Shown piece by piece: positions 59,489-64,000 of a stretch of DNA of 64,000 nucleotides (its first letter is position 1; each line of letters starts with the position of its first letter). This DNA comes from Clostridia bacterium (lineage in GTDB: Bacteria; Bacillota; Clostridia; Oscillospirales; Acutalibacteraceae). A model generated the notes under the pieces. The model ran no database searches. It was given only the letters and a program-made list of their open reading frames with translations, and had not been told where the DNA came from. Where the stretch lies: contig JAFUPA010000008.1 in assembly GCA_017481575.1 (NCBI GenBank), positions 1 through 64,000 of the forward strand, written 5' to 3'. A program made the position numbers and the translations under genes.

Positions 59489-62098
59489 ATGGCAGAAATG
59501 ACGCCGATGATGAGGCAGTATCTTGAGATAAAAAAGAATTACCAGGATACCATTCTTATGTTCCGCTTGGGAGATTTCTATGAAATGTTCTTTGAGGATG
59601 CAAAGACGGCTTCACGTGAACTCGAGCTTGTGCTGACGGGCAGGGACTGCGGTCAGGAGGAGCGTGCTCCCATGTGCGGTGTACCGTTCCACAGCGTCGA
59701 TTCATACATTGCCAGACTTGTTTCACGAGGCTACAAGGTTGCCATCTGTGAACAAACCGAAGATCCCGCTACTGCAAAGGGTATTGTGAAGCGTGACGTT
59801 ATCCGTATCCTCACACCGGGTACGGTTATTGAAAGCAGTATGCTTGACGAGTCAAAAAACAACTTCCTTTGCTGTGTATGGCTTAACGGTACATCGGCAG
59901 GCGTTTGCTTTGCCGATGTGTCAACAGGCGAGCTTAATCTTACACAGATTAACGAGAAAAATCCCGCAAACAAAATTGTAAACGAAATCGGCAGATATAT
60001 GCCGACGGAAATCCGCTATAACCCCGAGGTTATAAAGAGCGAAAAAATCCGTGAATTCATCAAAAACAGAGTAGAATGTACCGCTGACGAAATCGACTCG
60101 ACAAAAATCAATGTTGATTACAGCCGTCAGATTATCACCGGGCATTTTAAAAAGAGCTTAACCGAGCTCGGTGTTGAGGGTAATGACGAGGCTGTCTGTG
60201 CCCTTGGTGCTACTATTGATTACCTTACCGAGGTGCAGAAATCGGGTCTCGATAACATCAGAGAAATCGAATTTTACTCGGATAACCAGTTTATGAAGCT
60301 TGACTTTTCATCAAGACGAAATCTCGAGCTTACTGAAACTATGCGAAACCGTGAAAGAAGAGGCACTCTTCTCTGGGTTCTCGACAAAACAAAAACAGCA
60401 ATGGGCAAGCGCCTTATCAGAAGCTGGCTTGAACAGCCTCTTTTGAACATTGCAAAAATCAGCAAAAGACACAATGCCGTCGAGGAGCTTTTCTCAAACA
60501 CTCTTCTGCTTGAAGAGGAGATTGAAAATATCTCAAATGTCAGCGATATGGAAAGACTTATGGCTCGTATCGTTTACGAAACAGCCAATGCAAAGGAGCT
60601 TCGCTCACTTCTTTCTGCAATCAAGCTTTTGCCCGACATCAAGTCCTGCATTTCGGGTTGTAAATCCGCTTTGCTTACAGAGATTTATAACAACATCGAC
60701 CTTCTCGAGGATGTCGAACAGCTTATTGAAAACGCTATTGACGAGGAGCCGCCGTTCACCGTCAGAGAGGGCGGAATGATTAAAGACGGCTTTAACGAGG
60801 AGCTTGGCTCTCTTCGTGACATTGTAACGAACGGTAAGGGCTACATTGCCGCCGTTCAGCAAACGGAACAGGAAAAAACAGGCATCAAGAAGCTTAAAAT
60901 CGGTTATAACCGTGTTTTCGGCTATTATATTGAAATTCCGAATTCCTTTAAGGAGCTTGTGCCTGAAGAATATATCAGAAAACAGACCCTTGCAAACTGT
61001 GAAAGATACATAACAAGCGAGCTTAAGGACCTCGAGTCAAAGGTGCTCGGAGCGCAGGAAAGAATTGTTAAGCTCGAGTATGAAATCTTTGTTCAGGTCA
61101 GAAACCGTGTTGCCGCAGAGCTTTACAGAATTCAGAAAACAGCTCACGCCGTTGCAACCGTGGACGTGCTTTGTTCACTTGCAAAGGTCGCACTTCGCAA
61201 CAACTACACCTGCCCGATAATGACAGACGGGCAAGAGATTATTATTAAAGACGGCAGACACCCTGTTGTTGAAAAAATGGTCAAGGACACACCCTTTGTA
61301 CCCAATGACACAACTCTTGACTGCCGTGACAACCGATGTGCAATTATCACAGGCCCGAATATGGCAGGTAAATCGACCTATATGCGTCAGGTGGCTCTCA
61401 TTGTACTTATGGCACAGTGCGGCAGCTTTGTTCCTGCTTCAAGCGCACAGATAGGTGTTGTTGACTCTATCTTCACCCGTGTCGGTGCTTCGGATGACCT
61501 TGCATCGGGACAGTCCACATTTATGGTTGAAATGAGCGAGGTTGCAAACATTCTTGCTAACGCTACCGGAAACAGCCTTCTTATCTTTGATGAAATCGGC
61601 AGAGGTACGTCAACCTTTGACGGTATGAGTATTGCCCGTGCGGTGCTTGAATACTCCGCTGACTCGAAGAAGCTCGGAGCAAAAACACTTTTTGCAACTC
61701 ACTATCACGAGCTTACAGAGCTGGAGGGCGAAATTGACGGTGCTAAAAACTACAACATCGCCGTCAAAAAACGTGGTGATGACATCACATTCCTTCGCCG
61801 CATAATCCGTGGCGGAGCAGACGGAAGCTACGGTATCGAGGTTGCAAAGCTTGCAGGTGTGCCCAATACCGTTGTAACACGAGCAAAAGCAATTCTCAAG
61901 GAGCTTGAGGAAAAGGGAGTTGTAACGGTTGTCAGAACTGTCGAAGCTCCTAAAGAGGACGATATGCAGTTGTCATTTGTTTCTAATGCCGGCGGCGAAA
62001 TCGTCGACAAGCTCAAGGCGGTTGATGTCAACACATTGACACCCATTGAAGCCTTGCAGATGCTCTACGAACTCAAAAAAGAAGCAGAAAGAATATAG
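59489..62098 (+). CDS. mutS: DNA mismatch repair protein MutS
   Basis: The 869-residue ATPase recognises mismatches. Seen: mismatch-reading FYEMFFEDA (F-x-E) near residue 32-36, clamp and connector domains, Walker A GPNMAGKSTYM near 625, and the conserved STFMVEMSEVANIL and IFDEIGRGTSTFDG with FATHYHELTEL. Length is normal. GAGGTG at 59475-59480 precedes ATG 59489. mutL follows 14 bases later, giving a coupled repair operon. Confidence 0.98.
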   Translation: MAEMTPMMRQYLEIKKNYQDTILMFRLGDFYEMFFEDAKTASRELELVLTGRDCGQEERAPMCGVPFHSVDSYIARLVSRGYKVAICEQTEDPATAKGIVKRDVIRILTPGTVIESSMLDESKNNFLCCVWLNGTSAGVCFADVSTGELNLTQINEKNPANKIVNEIGRYMPTEIRYNPEVIKSEKIREFIKNRVECTADEIDSTKINVDYSRQIITGHFKKSLTELGVEGNDEAVCALGATIDYLTEVQKSGLDNIREIEFYSDNQFMKLDFSSRRNLELTETMRNRERRGTLLWVLDKTKTAMGKRLIRSWLEQPLLNIAKISKRHNAVEELFSNTLLLEEEIENISNVSDMERLMARIVYETANAKELRSLLSAIKLLPDIKSCISGCKSALLTEIYNNIDLLEDVEQLIENAIDEEPPFTVREGGMIKDGFNEELGSLRDIVTNGKGYIAAVQQTEQEKTGIKKLKIGYNRVFGYYIEIPNSFKELVPEEYIRKQTLANCERYITSELKDLESKVLGAQERIVKLEYEIFVQVRNRVAAELYRIQKTAHAVATVDVLCSLAKVALRNNYTCPIMTDGQEIIIKDGRHPVVEKMVKDTPFVPNDTTLDCRDNRCAIITGPNMAGKSTYMRQVALIVLMAQCGSFVPASSAQIGVVDSIFTRVGASDDLASGQSTFMVEMSEVANILANATGNSLLIFDEIGRGTSTFDGMSIARAVLEYSADSKKLGAKTLFATHYHELTELEGEIDGAKNYNIAVKKRGDDITFLRRIIRGGADGSYGIEVAKLAGVPNTVVTRAKAILKELEEKGVVTVVRTVEAPKEDDMQLSFVSNAGGEIVDKLKAVDVNTLTPIEALQMLYELKKEAERI

Positions 62099-62112
62099 AG
62101 AGGTGATTTTTA

Positions 62113-64000
62113 GTGCCGCAAATCAATATTTTACCCAAGCATTTAGCCGAGCTTATAGCCGCAGGCGAGGTGGTCGAAAGACCTGCTTCAATCGTCAAGG
62201 AAATAATGGAAAATGCCATTGATGCCGGCGCTGATAAAATCACACTCGAAATTCAGCGTGGCGGCATAACCTACATACGCATAACTGATAACGGTTGCGG
62301 TATCGAGCGTGCTGATGTCAGAAAAGCGTTTGTAAGCCACGCAACAAGCAAAATTTCAAACGAAAACGACCTTAATTCAATTCTCACTCTCGGCTTCCGA
62401 GGTGAAGCACTTGCTTCCATTGCCGCTGTTGCCCGTGTTGAAATGATGACACGTGCCGAGGGCGAGGAGACGGGCACACGCTACTGTATTGAGGGCGGCG
62501 AGGAGATGCTTCTTGACGATGCAGGCTGTCCGAAAGGTACGACGCTTATCGTAAGGGACATTTTCTACAATACCCCCGCAAGAATGAAGTTCCTTAAAAA
62601 GGACGTAACAGAAGCGAATGCAGTTGCGGGTGTTGTTGACAGAATTGCACTTTCTCACCCCGAGGTCAGCATCCGTTTTATCCGTGACGGCAAGGATGCC
62701 CTTTTTACAACGGGTGACGGCAAGCTTGAAAGCACAATCCACAGCGTTCTCGGCAAGGAATTTGCCCGAACACTCATTCCTGCAGAGTATGAGCTCGAGG
62801 GAATAAAGGTCAGCGGTTTTATATCAAAGCCCTTTAACGCAAGACCAAACCGAACAATGCAGTTCTTCTTCCTCAATAACAGATTTATCAAAACAAGAAC
62901 AGGTCTTGTCGCACTTGAGGAAGCGTACAAAAATCAGATTATGGCAGGCAAATTTCCGGCTTGTGTCTTAAATATTCAGGCTAATGCACAGAGCGTTGAT
63001 GTCAACGTTCACCCTGCAAAAACAGAGGTACGTTTTGCCAATGAAAAGCTTATTTTCAATGCAATTTACTACTGCGCAAAGTCTGCACTTGAGGTGGGCG
63101 ACAGCCGTGTTCAGGCTAACATTCAGCCCAAAACACAGCAGTTTGTTCAGCGTCAGTTTATGCCACAGCCCGTCAGCGGCAAGCAGATAAAGATTTACGA
63201 GCAGCAGCTCGAAAAGGTTTCGAAGGACGATTTCTGGCAGAAAACAACGGCTGACGAATTCAGAAAAGCTCCCGAGCAGCAACCCAAAACAGAACCTGTT
63301 TCCACAAAATTCACCTTGCGTGACGAGTCTGTTTTCAAGGTCGAAAAGGACGAGCCTGATCTTATCCCTACACAGCCGAAAACACAGGTCAGGGTAGAGG
63401 TTAAGGAAGAGGTAATCAGCCTTGTTCCCGAGGTTGAGGAAACCGAGCCCGAAATTCAACTTCCCGAGCCGAATGTGGTTGACGAAAGTGAAGTCGTAAC
63501 CTTTGGTGTGGTTGACACAGCCGAAGAAAAAGAAATCCCCGAGGCAGAGCCGTACAGAGTTATCGGTGAAGCTTTTAAAACATACATTCTTGTCGAGCAG
63601 GGTGAAAAGCTCTTGCTCATCGACAAGCACGCCGCACACGAGCGTATGCTTTTTGAAAAGTTCCGTGCGGCACAGAACACAATCGAAACACAGATGCTCC
63701 TTGTCCCTGTTACGGTTACACTCAGCAAGGAGGAATACTCCGCCGTGCTCGAAAACCTCGATGTCCTATCAAAAGCAGGCTACACGGTTGAGGACTTCGG
63801 CAACGGAATGGTCATTCTGAACGAGTGTCCCACAGCCGTTGCGGACGGCGACCTTGCAGGTGTGGTTATGGAGCTTGCAGGCTATCTTGCGGATAATCGC
63901 CGTGAGCTTGTGCCCGAAAAGCTCGATTGGATTTACCATTCAACCGCTTGCAGAGCGGCAATCAAGGCAGGGGACAAGACTTCTGCTTACGAGCTTAATA
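62113..64000 (+). CDS. mutL: DNA mismatch repair protein MutL, 3' end outside window
   Basis: The frame opens at GTG 62113, with AGGTGA at 62101-62106, and runs to the last base without a stop (629 codons visible). The GHKL ATPase motifs are clear: IAAGEVVERPASIVKE, ENAIDAGAD, ITDNGCGI and GFRGEALASI. The C-terminal part contains DKHAAHERMLFE, matching the metal-binding endonuclease motif DQHA-x2-E-x4-E of nicking MutL proteins with Q replaced by K. The linker (about 350-475) is charged and Pro/Glu rich. Confidence 0.97.
   Translation, partial: MPQINILPKHLAELIAAGEVVERPASIVKEIMENAIDAGADKITLEIQRGGITYIRITDNGCGIERADVRKAFVSHATSKISNENDLNSILTLGFRGEALASIAAVARVEMMTRAEGEETGTRYCIEGGEEMLLDDAGCPKGTTLIVRDIFYNTPARMKFLKKDVTEANAVAGVVDRIALSHPEVSIRFIRDGKDALFTTGDGKLESTIHSVLGKEFARTLIPAEYELEGIKVSGFISKPFNARPNRTMQFFFLNNRFIKTRTGLVALEEAYKNQIMAGKFPACVLNIQANAQSVDVNVHPAKTEVRFANEKLIFNAIYYCAKSALEVGDSRVQANIQPKTQQFVQRQFMPQPVSGKQIKIYEQQLEKVSKDDFWQKTTADEFRKAPEQQPKTEPVSTKFTLRDESVFKVEKDEPDLIPTQPKTQVRVEVKEEVISLVPEVEETEPEIQLPEPNVVDESEVVTFGVVDTAEEKEIPEAEPYRVIGEAFKTYILVEQGEKLLLIDKHAAHERMLFEKFRAAQNTIETQMLLVPVTVTLSKEEYSAVLENLDVLSKAGYTVEDFGNGMVILNECPTAVADGDLAGVVMELAGYLADNRRELVPEKLDWIYHSTACRAAIKAGDKTSAYELN

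Overview
The window looks like chromosome of a Gram-positive, low-to-moderate GC anaerobe of the Clostridia (Oscillospiraceae/Ruminococcaceae-like, gut or rumen type). Evidence: Bacillota-style ribosome binding sites (AAGGAGG), a miaB-ylbF/ymcA-mutS-mutL order shared with Bacillus, a LexA/DinR-type SOS box, TTG/GTG starts, a run of secreted dockerin proteins, and DUF559-linked palindromic repeats of the type seen in gut Clostridia. No rRNA and no CRISPR array were seen.

Layout. 1-1.7 kb: the end of fusA and all of tuf; codon choice changes abruptly inside tuf, which suggests a chimeric join or recombination. 1.8-3.1 kb: a possible extracellular glycosidase. 3.1-7.4 kb: a compact phage-derived cassette (sigma-like regulator, small proteins, BppU-like tail protein with a dead M14 peptidase fold, M23 endolysin, holin-like proteins) behind a promoter that carries a perfect SOS box. 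7.4-11.0 kb: leftward glycolysis operon pgk-tpiA-gpmI. 11.2-13.6 kb: serC-serA. 13.6-17.0 kb: Fe-alcohol dehydrogenase, small membrane protein, DUF559 repeat element, AraC/GyrI regulator. 17.4-21.4 kb: glpK, an LDH2-type dehydrogenase and malic enzyme. 21.4-22.7 kb: radical SAM protein paired with an ECF-like membrane protein.

22.7-34.3 kb: three very large or medium secreted proteins. Two end in related modules with dockerin-like domains, one of them with about 17 helical repeats; the third has a cohesin-like region. 34.3-37.9 kb: a candidate ribosomal-peptide (RiPP) operon with an unlisted 53-residue precursor, an HPr-kinase-like protein, an ABC exporter, a PqqD-like leader-binding protein and a Ser/His signal-peptidase-like protease. 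No known cyclase or radical enzyme is present, and this is the best candidate for an undescribed system. 37.9-41.1 kb: ABC-F ATPase and GH20 hexosaminidase. 41.1-43.6 kb: TraX-like protein, a leftward operon of four tRNAs (Gly, Arg, His, Gln), a broken hydrolase and a small repeat protein.

43.7-48.1 kb: leftward DUF1858-trmK-nif3-rqcH operon and rightward ispE. 48.1-52.3 kb: three dockerin proteins and a wall-anchored protein with 14 tandem TEPSTEA heptads. 52.3-57.3 kb: MITE-like repeat, then a MacB/FtsX-type ABC transporter with a long extracellular coiled coil. 57.4-64.0 kb: miaB, a YlbF/YmcA-family protein with a Cys-rich tail, mutS and the start of mutL, which runs off the end.

Central metabolism genes (glycolysis, serine, glycerol, malate) and housekeeping genes (tRNA modification, ribosome rescue, mismatch repair) alternate with accessory modules. 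Functions are assigned from motifs read by eye; no database search was run.
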